Below, in pieces: positions 24,261 through 31,541 of a stretch of 37,118 nt of DNA (position 1 is the stretch's first letter; each line of letters begins with the position of its first letter). The DNA comes from Mycoplasma sp. CAG:472. GTDB taxonomy: Bacteria; Bacillota_I; Bacilli_A; RF39; UBA660. Location: assembly GCA_000437315.1 (NCBI GenBank), contig FR899395.1, forward strand, positions 43,094-80,211, read 5' to 3'. The notes under the pieces are model-generated. The model did no database searches. It was not told the origin of the DNA and worked only from the letters and a program-made list of their open reading frames with translations. Both the position numbers and the translations under genes were made by a program.

Positions 24261-25304
24261 TTCATTTCCTTAACATTGTAAATAAGCATATCCATTATTT
24301 CTCCATTTAAAATACTCTCTGGATCATTACTTTCAAAGTTTGTACGATAATCCTTAACAAGTTTGTAAGGTTCTAAAATATAACTTCGTATTTGACTTCC
24401 AAAATTTATACTATCGTTATTTTTTAATTTATTTGTTAAGGTTTCATTCTTTTCAAGTTCTAATAAATATAGTTTATTTTTTAAAATTTCCATAGCAATC
24501 TCTTTATTACGGAGTTGACTTCTTTCATTTTGAACTGCCACTACAATCTTTGATGGAAGGTGAGTTATTCTTACAGCAGAGTTACTTGTATTAACACTTT
24601 GTCCTCCTGCACCTGATGAATGATATACATCTATTTTTAAATCATTTTCATTTATTTCAATATCAATATTTTTTTTAATTTCAGGAGTTACATTAACTGA
24701 GGCAAATGAAGTATGTCTTCGAGAATTAGAATCAAAGGGAGATATTCTTACAAGTCTATGAACACCACTTTCATATTTCAAAAGACCATAAGCATTTTCC
24801 GAAGATATTTTAATATTAACCGACTTAATACCTGCTTCTTCACCTTTCTGTAAATAAATAACTTCGTATTTAAATTTATTCTTTTCACAAAATTTTTCAT
24901 ACATTTCAAGAAGCATATTGGCAAAATCACAACTTTCTGTTCCACCGGCACCTGGATGTATTTCTAAATAACAGTTAAGATTATCAAATTCACCCTTAAA
25001 ATATGTATCATATTCCAACTCCTCAATTTTTTTTGATAAACTTATAATTTCTTCATCAGTTACTAAATCAATAAGTTGTAAATCATCACTTATTTCCTCA
25101 TTTAAGGAGTTATATTCTTTTACCTCTTTTTGTTTTCTACTAAGGGTTGTTAATACTTCGGTAGATTTTACAGAATCATTATAAAAACCATCCTCTAAAG
25201 TTTTATTTTTTAATTCTTCTATTTCCTTATTTATTTTAGAAATGTCAAAGTGACCTCCCAATTACTTCTAATCTTTCTTTTAAACTAATTAATTTTTCTT
25301 TCAT
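24257..25304 (-). CDS. prfB: Peptide chain release factor 2, made by programmed +1 frameshifting
   Basis: Recognises UAA and UGA stops. The gene starts at the ATG at 25304 (AAAGGA 5-6 bases upstream), reads 19 codons (MKEKLISLKERLEVIGRSL) and meets an in-frame TGA at 25247-25245. Shifting +1 at CTT-TGA-C continues as DISKINKEIEELKN for 329 more residues, 348 in total. The RF2 tripeptide SPF (VRISPFDS) and the GGQ motif (SGAGGQSVNTSNSA) are present. A TTG in the second frame at 25261 would give a shortened product and is rejected as the start. It overlaps the kinase-like gene by 20 bases and vanY by 4. Confidence 0.97.
25245..25259 (-). promoter_or_regulatory. prfB programmed +1 frameshift site
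   Basis: On the minus strand GGGAGG, a 3-base spacer, then CTT TGA C. This is the canonical arrangement: an internal Shine-Dalgarno-like element at 3 bases, a slippery CUU and a UGA in poor context. It autoregulates RF2, since low RF2 allows the ribosome to slip past the UGA. Confidence 0.95.
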
Positions 25305-26040
25305 AATTTTCCTTTCTTTTTCTTACTTTATGATAAACTTCTTCAAAACTATCATTTTTATCAATATCACATTCCATATTAAAATATTTATTAATGAATT
25401 TAATTATGTAACATAAATTATGCATAAAATATTTTTCTTTATCTTTACTATTATCTATTGAATGATTTTCAAAATCAATAATTTTTATAGAACCATCCAC
25501 AATTAAAAAATTATTTGGATGAATATCTATATAAAATATATCATTTTCATATAATGATTTTAATATATTTAAAACTTTCAATAATAAATCATAGTATTCT
25601 TTTTCAAATATATTAATCCCTTTTATTGAATTTAAATAGCTAAATATTGTTTGACTATTTTTATATAAATAAATAATCTGACCTATAACTTCATTTTCTA
25701 TTGTAACAACACCTAAAGGGAAATCAACATTTTTTATTAAATGTTGTTTAGACTGTAAAAAGGAAATTAACTTATCATCATAATGTCTACGATATTTATA
25801 TTTTTCAAAATCTCTATATATTCTATAAGCATAATCTTCATCGTTAATACTGGGCATTTGATATAAAAATATTCCATCATAATCACCCTTTGCTGTAGCA
25901 AAATGATTATTTTCCTTCTTTGTTTCAGTAATAAATTTTCCTAAAAAATCTCTTAGTTCACTAAGCGAAGAAAAGCCAACATTAACTATATTAGCAAAAT
26001 TTTCACCATAATTATTTTGAAAGCCTCTTTCAATTTGCAT
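25285..26040 (-). CDS. Protein-kinase-like protein of unknown substrate
   Basis: A 251 aa protein. Residues about 108-130 look like N-lobe strands (PLGVVTIENEVIGQIIYLY). The C-lobe carries the catalytic-loop pattern FYIDIHPNNF (D172, N177) and the metal-binding IIDFE (D189 in the DFG position). This is the arrangement of small-molecule and atypical protein kinases (APH, Rio, Bud32-like). The first 100 residues are not recognised, and no glycine loop is obvious. It has an AAAGGAG site, its own extended -10 promoter, and overlaps prfB by 20 bases, so it leads the prfB operon. No similar gene is known to me at this position. Confidence 0.65.
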   Translation of the reverse strand: MQIERGFQNNYGENFANIVNVGFSSLSELRDFLGKFITETKKENNHFATAKGDYDGIFLYQMPSINDEDYAYRIYRDFEKYKYRRHYDDKLISFLQSKQHLIKNVDFPLGVVTIENEVIGQIIYLYKNSQTIFSYLNSIKGINIFEKEYYDLLLKVLNILKSLYENDIFYIDIHPNNFLIVDGSIKIIDFENHSIDNSKDKEKYFMHNLCYIIKFINKYFNMECDIDKNDSFEEVYHKVRKRKENYERKIN

Positions 26041-26070
26041 AAATCTCCTTTAGTCCCTTTTTATAAAAAT

Positions 26071-26079
26071 AGTATATCA
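26071..26079 (-). promoter_or_regulatory. Extended -10 promoter of the kinase-prfB-ftsH-secG operon
   Basis: TGATATACT on the minus strand (26079-26071), with no good -35. The predicted leader of about 24 nt contains AAAGGAG before the ATG at 26040. Confidence 0.55.
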
Positions 26080-26089
26080 TACAAATTAT

Positions 26090-26136
26090 AAAAAAGATAT
26101 TGTTAGCCTTTAAAATTTGGTCCTAACCAATATCTT
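26090..26136 (-). terminator. Terminator embedded in the last codons of the CmpB-like gene
   Basis: On the minus strand AAGATATTGGTTAG pairs with CTAACAATATCTT (13 bp with one bulged G), followed by TTTTTT. The first arm codes for residues near the C-terminus, the 16-base loop carries the last few codons, and the TAA stop (26105-26103) lies in the second arm. Confidence 0.75.
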
Positions 26137-26696
26137 GCAATAACATCTGCAAAAAATAAAACTGATAATATAATGAAAACAATATTTACCTTTTTTTGGT
26201 CTTTCATTGTTACAAATTTAATTAATAATGGTTGAATTAAATATATTCCAATTAAAGCAACAATACCAAATTTTAAATCAGGGATAAGTGCAATCCTTCC
26301 TTGAAAATTTAATAGTCTATCACTATAATCCCATAAGTTTTTGAAGTTACCTCCAGTAAAATCAATTATATATGTAGCAAAAAGTTCCATTAAAGTAGCA
26401 AATACAACTGATTCAATAAAAAGAAGAATTGGTCTAATATTTATTTTTCCAATTTTAACTTTCTTTTCTTTGAATCTATAAAATATTCCTACAATAACAA
26501 GACCACCAAAACCATAAATAGGTAGCCAAGGTCCAAATAAAACGCCTCTATTACATAATACATTATCTTCAATTATAAATAATAATTCTTCATAAATCCA
26601 TCCAATTATAGAGTAAAATATAAAAAATAATAATAAATCTCTTAAAAAGATTAATTTACTTTTATTTGAATATTTAACCCCAAATAGTTTATTCAT
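26103..26696 (-). CDS. Putative ABC-transporter type IV (CmpB-like) membrane protein
   Basis: A 197 aa membrane protein with five or so hydrophobic segments. The block FYSIIGWIYEELLFI followed by NRGVLFGPWLPIYGFGG is the signature of the Pfam family named putative ABC-transporter type IV (CmpB-like), common in gut Firmicutes and of unknown function. The ATG at 26696 is chosen because GAGGTG lies 4 bases upstream; an in-frame extension of 20 codons has no such site. No ATPase is adjacent. It follows the 214-aa gene by 71 bases and ends in a terminator, so the pair probably forms one unit. Confidence 0.8.
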   Translation of the reverse strand: MNKLFGVKYSNKSKLIFLRDLLLFFIFYSIIGWIYEELLFIIEDNVLCNRGVLFGPWLPIYGFGGLVIVGIFYRFKEKKVKIGKINIRPILLFIESVVFATLMELFATYIIDFTGGNFKNLWDYSDRLLNFQGRIALIPDLKFGIVALIGIYLIQPLLIKFVTMKDQKKVNIVFIILSVLFFADVIARYWLGPNFKG

Positions 26697-26767
26697 ATCG
26701 CACCTCTTATTATTAGAGTAACATATGTTTTTATAATCAAAAATAGTAATATACAAAATTATACAAA

Positions 26768-27412
26768 TTATTTACATTTTTTTAAAGTTCTACTGTAAAA
26801 CGATTCATATTTTTCTTTGATTTCATATGGTAAAATACTGACAAGTTCAAATTTAATAAGACCTTGTAATCTTATATAATATTCATCTTCATCTTTTTGT
26901 TTAGAATTAAGATTAGCAAATTTTAATAAATCATTAAGTTCATTTAATTTATCCATTTTCTCCTTAATTTTATTATTCGGTATTTTATTAATCTCATTAT
27001 TTATATTATCAATCTCATGATCAAAATTAAATCTATGGATATTTTCTGGATTAAATATTTTATCAATTACTATAGAATTATCATTTAATAAGCCATTTAT
27101 TACGGATACCAAAGGTGAATAAGTATATTCATAATATGAATAATGATATACATCCTCTACCGAAGAATAAAAATCATTATATTCACGATACCCTACAAGT
27201 TTTTGAGAAAAAAATCTAATTTCACTTTCACCACTTTGATTTTGACTATATATTCTTTCTGATAAACTAGGTAAATTCACATCATCATATTCAAGATGTT
27301 TAATTGTACTACACATTGATTTAACTTCCTCAAGTAACAAAGAAACTTCATTTTTATCAAATGAAACCTCATATTTATGTACCCCATCTTCTGCTTTTTT
27401 AAAATAAAACAT
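26768..27412 (-). CDS. Unrecognised cytoplasmic protein behind a near-consensus promoter
   Basis: A 214 aa protein with no signal peptide, membrane helix or motif known to me. It is rich in Glu, Asn, Lys and Tyr. A tyrosine-rich stretch (DVYHYSYYEYTYSP) lies near residue 90, and a likely coiled-coil or helical region covers about residues 130-170 (DNINNEINKIPNNKIKEKMD). The ribosome binding site (AAGGAGGG) and promoter are the strongest in the non-ribosomal part of the window, implying good expression when not repressed. It is probably cotranscribed with the CmpB-like membrane protein downstream. A dyad covers its -10 element, suggesting regulation by a dimeric repressor. Confidence 0.7.
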   Translation of the reverse strand: MFYFKKAEDGVHKYEVSFDKNEVSLLLEEVKSMCSTIKHLEYDDVNLPSLSERIYSQNQSGESEIRFFSQKLVGYREYNDFYSSVEDVYHYSYYEYTYSPLVSVINGLLNDNSIVIDKIFNPENIHRFNFDHEIDNINNEINKIPNNKIKEKMDKLNELNDLLKFANLNSKQKDEDEYYIRLQGLIKFELVSILPYEIKEKYESFYSRTLKKCK

Positions 27413-27433
27413 GTGCCCTCCTTGTGTATTTTT

Positions 27434-27454
27434 TACGCTTTAATTATAAGCGTA
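27434..27454. promoter_or_regulatory. Operator-like dyad covering the -10 element
   Basis: TACGCTT (27434-27440) and AAGCGTA (27448-27454) are perfect 7-bp inverted arms around a 7-base centre, giving 21 bp in all. The -10 hexamer (27448-27443) lies within it, a typical position for repressor binding. No T tract follows, so it is not a terminator. Confidence 0.6.
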
Positions 27455-27471
27455 TTTTAGACACTTGTCAA
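27443..27471 (-). promoter_or_regulatory. Near-perfect sigma-A promoter
   Basis: TTGACA (27471-27466), a 17-base spacer and TATAAT (27448-27443) on the minus strand match the consensus exactly. The predicted start is near 27436, with a leader of about 24 nt holding AAGGAGGG. Confidence 0.85.
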
Positions 27472-27499
27472 TAAAAAAAGATATCATTTTTGACATCTT
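27472..27499 (-). terminator. Terminator overlapping the stop of the hydroxyacyl-CoA dehydrogenase gene
   Basis: On the minus strand AAGATGTCA-AAAA-TGATATCTT (9 bp, one G-U) is followed by TTTTTT. The first arm begins in the TAA stop (27500-27498). The promoter of the next gene starts right after the T tract. Confidence 0.85.
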
Positions 27500-28424
27500 A
27501 ATCATATTTATAGAAACCCTCTTTTGTTGATTTACCCAGTTTTCCCTCATCAATATATTTTTGTAAAAGTTTAGCAATTGCTTTAAAATTATATGGTGCT
27601 AAAAATGATGGAACTTTTAAATACATTGAAACTATTTCATATGCAGTTTTAAGCCCAATAATATCAAGTATTTCAAAAGGCCCTTTAGGTGAACCTGTTC
27701 CTTTTTTCCAAGCTAAATCAATACTTTCTACATCTGAAATTTCCTTTGCAAGTAAATCTAGAGCCGAAAATAAAAATGGTATTAACATTGAGTTTAATAA
27801 ATAACCAGATTTTTCTTTATAAAGTGGTAAAGTAATCATATTAATACTTTTGGCAAAATTTATCACTTTTTCAAAAGATTCATCACTTGTATACTTTTGT
27901 TTCATTACCTCAGCTATATTATTTTTCCAAATTGAATTAGCAAAATGAAGTGCTAAAAAATTTTCTTTATTATCTAAATATTTAACTAGTTTACTTGGTA
28001 GCATAGTCGAAGAATTTGAAACAACAATTGTATTTTTACTTAAAAGTTTATTAATCTTTGTATAAACATCTTTTTTTGCCTCAATATTTTCACTCATACT
28101 TTCTATAACTAGATCAGCATTCTCTAAAGAATTTTTTAAATCTAACTCAATTTTTATATTACTAAATGCCTCATTTACCCTAGATAATGATTTATCTTTA
28201 TCAAACTTATCACTTATTTTTAGTCCTGGTAATTCATAACCATTTTCAGACATTAGATTAATTTCTTTAATATAAGTTTCCTTTAAAATTTCAAGTTTAG
28301 GAATAGTTCTTGTTTTACTATCTTCACTACGAAGCCAAATTGTAACATTTTTTCCAGTATATGCACACTGAAATGCTATTTGTGTTCCAAGCACTCCCCC
28401 TCCTAAAATAGTAACATTATTCAT
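27498..28424 (-). CDS. 3-hydroxyacyl-CoA dehydrogenase family protein
   Basis: An NAD(P)-dependent dehydrogenase of the 3-hydroxybutyryl-CoA type, 308 aa. The Rossmann motif is TILGGGVLGTQIA (residues 5-17). The catalytic His160 in LALHFAN and Glu172 in IAEV keep the spacing of the HFFNP...E dyad, although HFFNP itself is altered to HFANS. The C-terminal domain contains GSPKGPFEILDIIGL. No other beta-oxidation or butyrate gene is nearby, so the pathway is open; a role in lipid or CoA-ester metabolism or a relaxed substrate is possible. It stands alone between its own promoter and a terminator. Confidence 0.88.
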   Translation of the reverse strand: MNNVTILGGGVLGTQIAFQCAYTGKNVTIWLRSEDSKTRTIPKLEILKETYIKEINLMSENGYELPGLKISDKFDKDKSLSRVNEAFSNIKIELDLKNSLENADLVIESMSENIEAKKDVYTKINKLLSKNTIVVSNSSTMLPSKLVKYLDNKENFLALHFANSIWKNNIAEVMKQKYTSDESFEKVINFAKSINMITLPLYKEKSGYLLNSMLIPFLFSALDLLAKEISDVESIDLAWKKGTGSPKGPFEILDIIGLKTAYEIVSMYLKVPSFLAPYNFKAIAKLLQKYIDEGKLGKSTKEGFYKYD

Positions 28425-28507
28425 TAAAATCTCTCCTTTCTAAATGCATAATTAATGTTGATAAATTGTTTAATTCTTTAAATTAATATATTATTAATTA
28501 CAAAAAC

Positions 28508-28516
28508 ATTATATCA
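28508..28516 (-). promoter_or_regulatory. Extended -10 promoter of the hydroxyacyl-CoA dehydrogenase gene
   Basis: TGATATAAT on the minus strand (28516-28508), with a weak -35 (TTTATT) 17 bases before the -10. The predicted leader is about 75-80 nt, longer than most here; nothing else was recognised in it. Confidence 0.5.
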
Positions 28517-28622
28517 TCAAAAAAAGTATTAATAAATATTATTTTCTATTTACTAATACTTAAATTAAATTACCTACATATAATTATAATAAACATTTCT
28601 ATGTTTTAAAATCTATTAAGAT

Positions 28623-29099
28623 TCATTTTTTAATGTCCTCAATTGTTATTTCATTATTTGCATAATCGCAATCAAAAAATATATTATTTAAATAATTTTC
28701 AATTGCTCTTTTTTCAAAATCAATCATATCAAAAGGTAAATTATTTATATTAAACCAAACAAGTTCCTTGCACTTATTTGGCTCCATAATTTTAATATCA
28801 CCTTTATAATTATTTATTTCAAAATAAACATCAAAATATGATGGGAGTGATTTATTTTTTCTATTAATAACAAAAGTATTTATAATATCATTTTTAGAAA
28901 CTTCAATACCAAGTTCCTCCTTTGCCTCTCTTACAAAGGCTTCATATACATTCTCGCCTTCGTCAACATGTCCAGCAGGTAATGCTAAAAAACCAGGCCA
29001 TAGTTTAGTACCTTGTCTTCGTTGGAGCAAAACTTCATTTTTACAATTTCTAATTAAAATATAGATTGCACATAAAAATTTTTCTCTATCTTTCTTCAT
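28623..29099 (-). CDS. Nudix hydrolase
   Basis: A 158 aa hydrolase of nucleoside diphosphates linked to another moiety. A complete Nudix box (G-x5-E-x7-R-E-x2-E-E-x-G) runs from GHVDEGENVY to REAKEELGI at about residues 43-65. The N-terminal strand CAIYILIRNCKNEVLLQRR is of the MutT-like type, often active on oxidised or damaged nucleotides, but the substrate cannot be read from sequence. AAGGAG precedes the ATG. It is the second of two tandem Nudix genes behind brnQ, with a 9-base gap. Confidence 0.9.
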   Translation of the reverse strand: MKKDREKFLCAIYILIRNCKNEVLLQRRQGTKLWPGFLALPAGHVDEGENVYEAFVREAKEELGIEVSKNDIINTFVINRKNKSLPSYFDVYFEINNYKGDIKIMEPNKCKELVWFNINNLPFDMIDFEKRAIENYLNNIFFDCDYANNEITIEDIKK

Positions 29100-29108
29100 T
29101 ATTTCTCC

Positions 29109-29579
29109 TTATAAATCTTTTTGAATACTATGATGTATACCATTACTATCGATTATATTTATTAAAGATTTTGGAAGTAAATTAACCTCTTTTAAATCTA
29201 ATATATCAACCCATTTATAGTAATTAACTTTAGAATCATAATTAATCATACCATCTTTAAAATCTTCATTATTTTCATCTATTTCAATTTTGTAAATGAA
29301 ATATAATTCATGATATTTAATATTATCAAGTTCAAAAAAGTTTTCATCGACACCTATAAATTCTAAATTATAATTAGTTAAATCAATTTTCATTTCTTCA
29401 TTAATTTCTCTTATTAAAGCATCTTCACTGCTTTCTAAAGTTTTAACTCTTCCACCAGGTAAAACTACAAAATCATAATCTTGGTTACATTCAACTAAAA
29501 CCTGTTTTTTCATTTTCACAAGTAAGCCCACACGAAAGTTGAATTTTACACCATCAATAATTATTGATAAATCACTCAT
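29109..29579 (-). CDS. Nudix hydrolase (variant box)
   Basis: A 156 aa Nudix protein. The box runs GGRVKTLESSEDAL then IREINEEMKI at about residues 42-65, keeping the catalytic REx2EE core but with Lys in place of the final Gly. The substrate is unknown. Its ATG overlaps the brnQ stop (ATGA), so it is translationally coupled to the transporter. It is only distantly similar to the Nudix gene that follows; a recent tandem duplication is unlikely. Confidence 0.87.
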   Translation of the reverse strand: MSDLSIIIDGVKFNFRVGLLVKMKKQVLVECNQDYDFVVLPGGRVKTLESSEDALIREINEEMKIDLTNYNLEFIGVDENFFELDNIKYHELYFIYKIEIDENNEDFKDGMINYDSKVNYYKWVDILDLKEVNLLPKSLINIIDSNGIHHSIQKDL

Positions 29580-30811
29580 TTTCTCTCCTTATTTTTTATA
29601 AACACACCTACTATACCAAAAATTATAGCAAACACCAACCATTCTAAATTCACATTATATAAAGGTAATTTTGATATAAAATGTGGAAAACTTGTTATAT
29701 TATGTAATAGTTTTAGTATTGAAATAATAAATGTACCTAAAATACTTAATAAATAAACATTTTTATTTTGAATATTTAGGATGGAAAATACTATTAAAAT
29801 AATAACTATAGGATAAATTATATTTAATAAAGGCGATGCAATGTTAATAATTTTTTCAAGACCTAAATTTGCTATAAATAAACTTACAAAGGTAATTATA
29901 ATAACCCAAGTTTTATAACTTAATTTAGTTAATTTTTCATAGTTTGTGGCAACTGCGCTTGTAAGTCCAACTCCCGTAGTAAAGGATGCTAATAGTACTG
30001 CTATATTTAAAATAATACTATTTTTACCTAACACTGAGTATGAAATTTCTTTTAAAAGGATTCCTTGACTTACATTTACATTTTTTCCAAAAGATGCACC
30101 TATATAAGTTAGCCCAATATAAATTATAATTAAGCAAATAATTGCAATAATCGAAGAACTTACTAATATTTTCTTTCTTTGAGATTTTTTATAATTTTTT
30201 TTCTTAAGATAGGTAAATAGCATCATTGAAAGTGAACTTATACATAAAAGATCTAGAGTTTGATAACCCATACTTAATCCCTCGTTTATAGAATCTGTGT
30301 TAGAAACATTTGTTACTAAAGGCCCTTTACTTGCATTTACGCCAATAAGTAAAAATATACAAATAAAAATAATTAAAATTGGAGTTAAGTATTTACCAAG
30401 CATATCTATAACTGAAGTTGATTTAAAAGAAAATAAAAATACTAAAATAAAATATATAATTGAAAAGATAATCAAATTATTAAAATTGAACATTTCAAAA
30501 CTCACTGCACAAGTTCTAGGAATTGCAATTAAAGGGCCTAAACACGCTAACATAAATATTCTTAATATTTTCGAAGGTATATCTCCTATTTTATTAAATA
30601 CTTTATCTTCATCATTATCATTTTTTATAAATGCGTATAATCCAAGTCCTACTAAAAAGACATCACCAATTAAAAAGAAGATAAGTGATAAAGGCCATTT
30701 AGTACCACTATAAGCACCAACATACGTGGAAAATATAATATTCCCGGCTCCGAATATTATTGAAAATAATGATAATCCTAAAATAACGGAATCTTTAATT
30801 TCTCTTTTCAT
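29576..30811 (-). CDS. brnQ: Branched-chain amino acid transport protein BrnQ
   Basis: A cation-coupled importer of Leu, Ile and Val (LIV-II/LIVCS family), 411 aa with about twelve hydrophobic segments. Typical blocks are LFSIIFGAGNIIF (about residues 15-28) and LACLGPLIAIPRTCAVSFEMF (about 88-108). Firmicutes copies are often under T-box or CodY control; the leader here is only about 16 nt, so a T-box is excluded. Instead a dyad lies on the -35. It is first in an operon with two Nudix hydrolases. Confidence 0.93.
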   Translation of the reverse strand: MKREIKDSVILGLSLFSIIFGAGNIIFSTYVGAYSGTKWPLSLIFFLIGDVFLVGLGLYAFIKNDNDEDKVFNKIGDIPSKILRIFMLACLGPLIAIPRTCAVSFEMFNFNNLIIFSIIYFILVFLFSFKSTSVIDMLGKYLTPILIIFICIFLLIGVNASKGPLVTNVSNTDSINEGLSMGYQTLDLLCISSLSMMLFTYLKKKNYKKSQRKKILVSSSIIAIICLIIIYIGLTYIGASFGKNVNVSQGILLKEISYSVLGKNSIILNIAVLLASFTTGVGLTSAVATNYEKLTKLSYKTWVIIITFVSLFIANLGLEKIINIASPLLNIIYPIVIILIVFSILNIQNKNVYLLSILGTFIISILKLLHNITSFPHFISKLPLYNVNLEWLVFAIIFGIVGVFIKNKERK

Positions 30812-30833
30812 ATCAACCTCTTATTATAATTAA

Positions 30834-30862
30834 ATTATATAAAAAATAAGTAGAGTTGTCTA
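30834..30862 (-). promoter_or_regulatory. brnQ promoter
   Basis: On the minus strand TAGACA (30862-30857), a 17-base spacer and TATAAT (30839-30834). The predicted start is near 30827, and AAGAGG lies in the short leader. Confidence 0.7.
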
Positions 30863-30865
30863 CTT
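30848..30865. promoter_or_regulatory. Inverted repeat overlapping the brnQ -35
   Basis: AAGTAGA-GTTG-TCTACTT, perfect 7-bp arms around 4 bases. One arm covers most of the -35 box, so it may be an operator. On the minus strand it is followed by ATTTTTT, so it could instead, or also, be a terminator for transcription arriving from the accessory island upstream. Confidence 0.55.
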
Positions 30866-30889
30866 ACTATATAGTATTAATAAATTTTT

Positions 30890-31068
30890 AATTACAACTT
30901 GAATAAAAGGAAGTATCATCTAAAAGATTCTTTGTTTTTGAAATAGCTTCACTACAATCGCTTGTTTTTTGCATAATATTTTAATATCATCTGAAAATTT
31001 TATTTTACTAAGCCTTTTTTAATTTCTCATTATATTTTTGTCCACACCCAGCTTGGCATTTATATTAG
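30890..31068 (-). pseudogene. Possible decayed cysteine-containing gene remnant
   Basis: No intact frame of useful length lies in this stretch. On the minus strand one frame reads KCQAGCGQKYNEKLKKA then a stop; another reads KFSDDIKILCKK and a third SDCSEAISKTKNLLDDTSFY then SSCN and a stop. Joined by two frameshifts these make a plausible small protein with several Cys residues. The parent is not identified. It could also be chance in AT-rich DNA. The remainder of the gap to brnQ holds only the brnQ promoter and dyad. Confidence 0.3.
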
Positions 31069-31070
31069 CC

Positions 31071-31541
31071 CTATTTATTATTTAGCATATTTTCTACAGC
31101 CGGTTTCCATGCAGGATAATACATAGATGGGCTTTCTTGCTTTTCATTATGCTTATTTTTTATTTTTTTTACCTCATCTAACAAGTATGGCTCATATTCT
31201 CGATAAATACTTTTATCAACAGAAAGCCCATTTCCAAATCCCATATATACATAAATATATTTACCATCATATTCTTCATTATTACAATTGTGCCATGCTT
31301 CTTTCCATTTTGGAAATTGTTCAAACATTTCGTCAAGAGTGATAAAATCTTCTTTAGTTCTGTCTCCATACATCCAGCCATCAATTCTATAGGAAACATA
31401 ATTATTATCTTCTTTTATTATAAATGTTGAACCATCTTCATCTCCCATTCTTCCAGGATTTGTAATGAACATAAGATTTTCTTCTTTTAAAGTGAAAAAT
31501 TCATCTCTAGATATTTCTTTAGTTTCTAACTTAAACTTCAT
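31071..31541 (-). CDS. Uncharacterised protein next to ADP-ribosylglycohydrolase remnant
   Basis: A 156 aa soluble protein with no recognised domain. It is rich in aromatic and acidic residues, with several short beta-like strands (NLMFITNPGRMGDEDGSTFI and YIYVYMGFGNGLSVD) and a mixed C-terminus ending SMYYPAWKPAVENMLNNK. Its ATG overlaps the end of the ADP-ribosylglycohydrolase frame by 11 bases, which points to a once-functional operon. Because the partner is broken, its own expression may now depend on reading through the damaged gene. No signal or membrane segment is seen. Confidence 0.6.
   Translation of the reverse strand: MKFKLETKEISRDEFFTLKEENLMFITNPGRMGDEDGSTFIIKEDNNYVSYRIDGWMYGDRTKEDFITLDEMFEQFPKWKEAWHNCNNEEYDGKYIYVYMGFGNGLSVDKSIYREYEPYLLDEVKKIKNKHNEKQESPSMYYPAWKPAVENMLNNK

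Noticed and set aside
25245..25261. prfB starting at TTG 25261 (MGGHFDISK)
   Set aside because: This is the second frame of the programmed frameshift; the ATG at 25304 with its ribosome binding site and the frameshift signal explain the gene better.
30297..30713. Plus-strand 138-codon frame opposite brnQ
   Set aside because: It is the antisense shadow of a well-identified transporter, a common effect of hydrophobic codon bias.
30812..30866. T-box or other leader riboswitch before brnQ
   Set aside because: The predicted leader is about 16 nt, with no specifier or antiterminator elements.
31178..31399. Minus-strand 73-codon frame inside the 156-aa gene, and the plus-strand frame at 31127-31342
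   Set aside because: Both overlap the longer, better-formed gene with its coupled start; they have no site or motif of their own.
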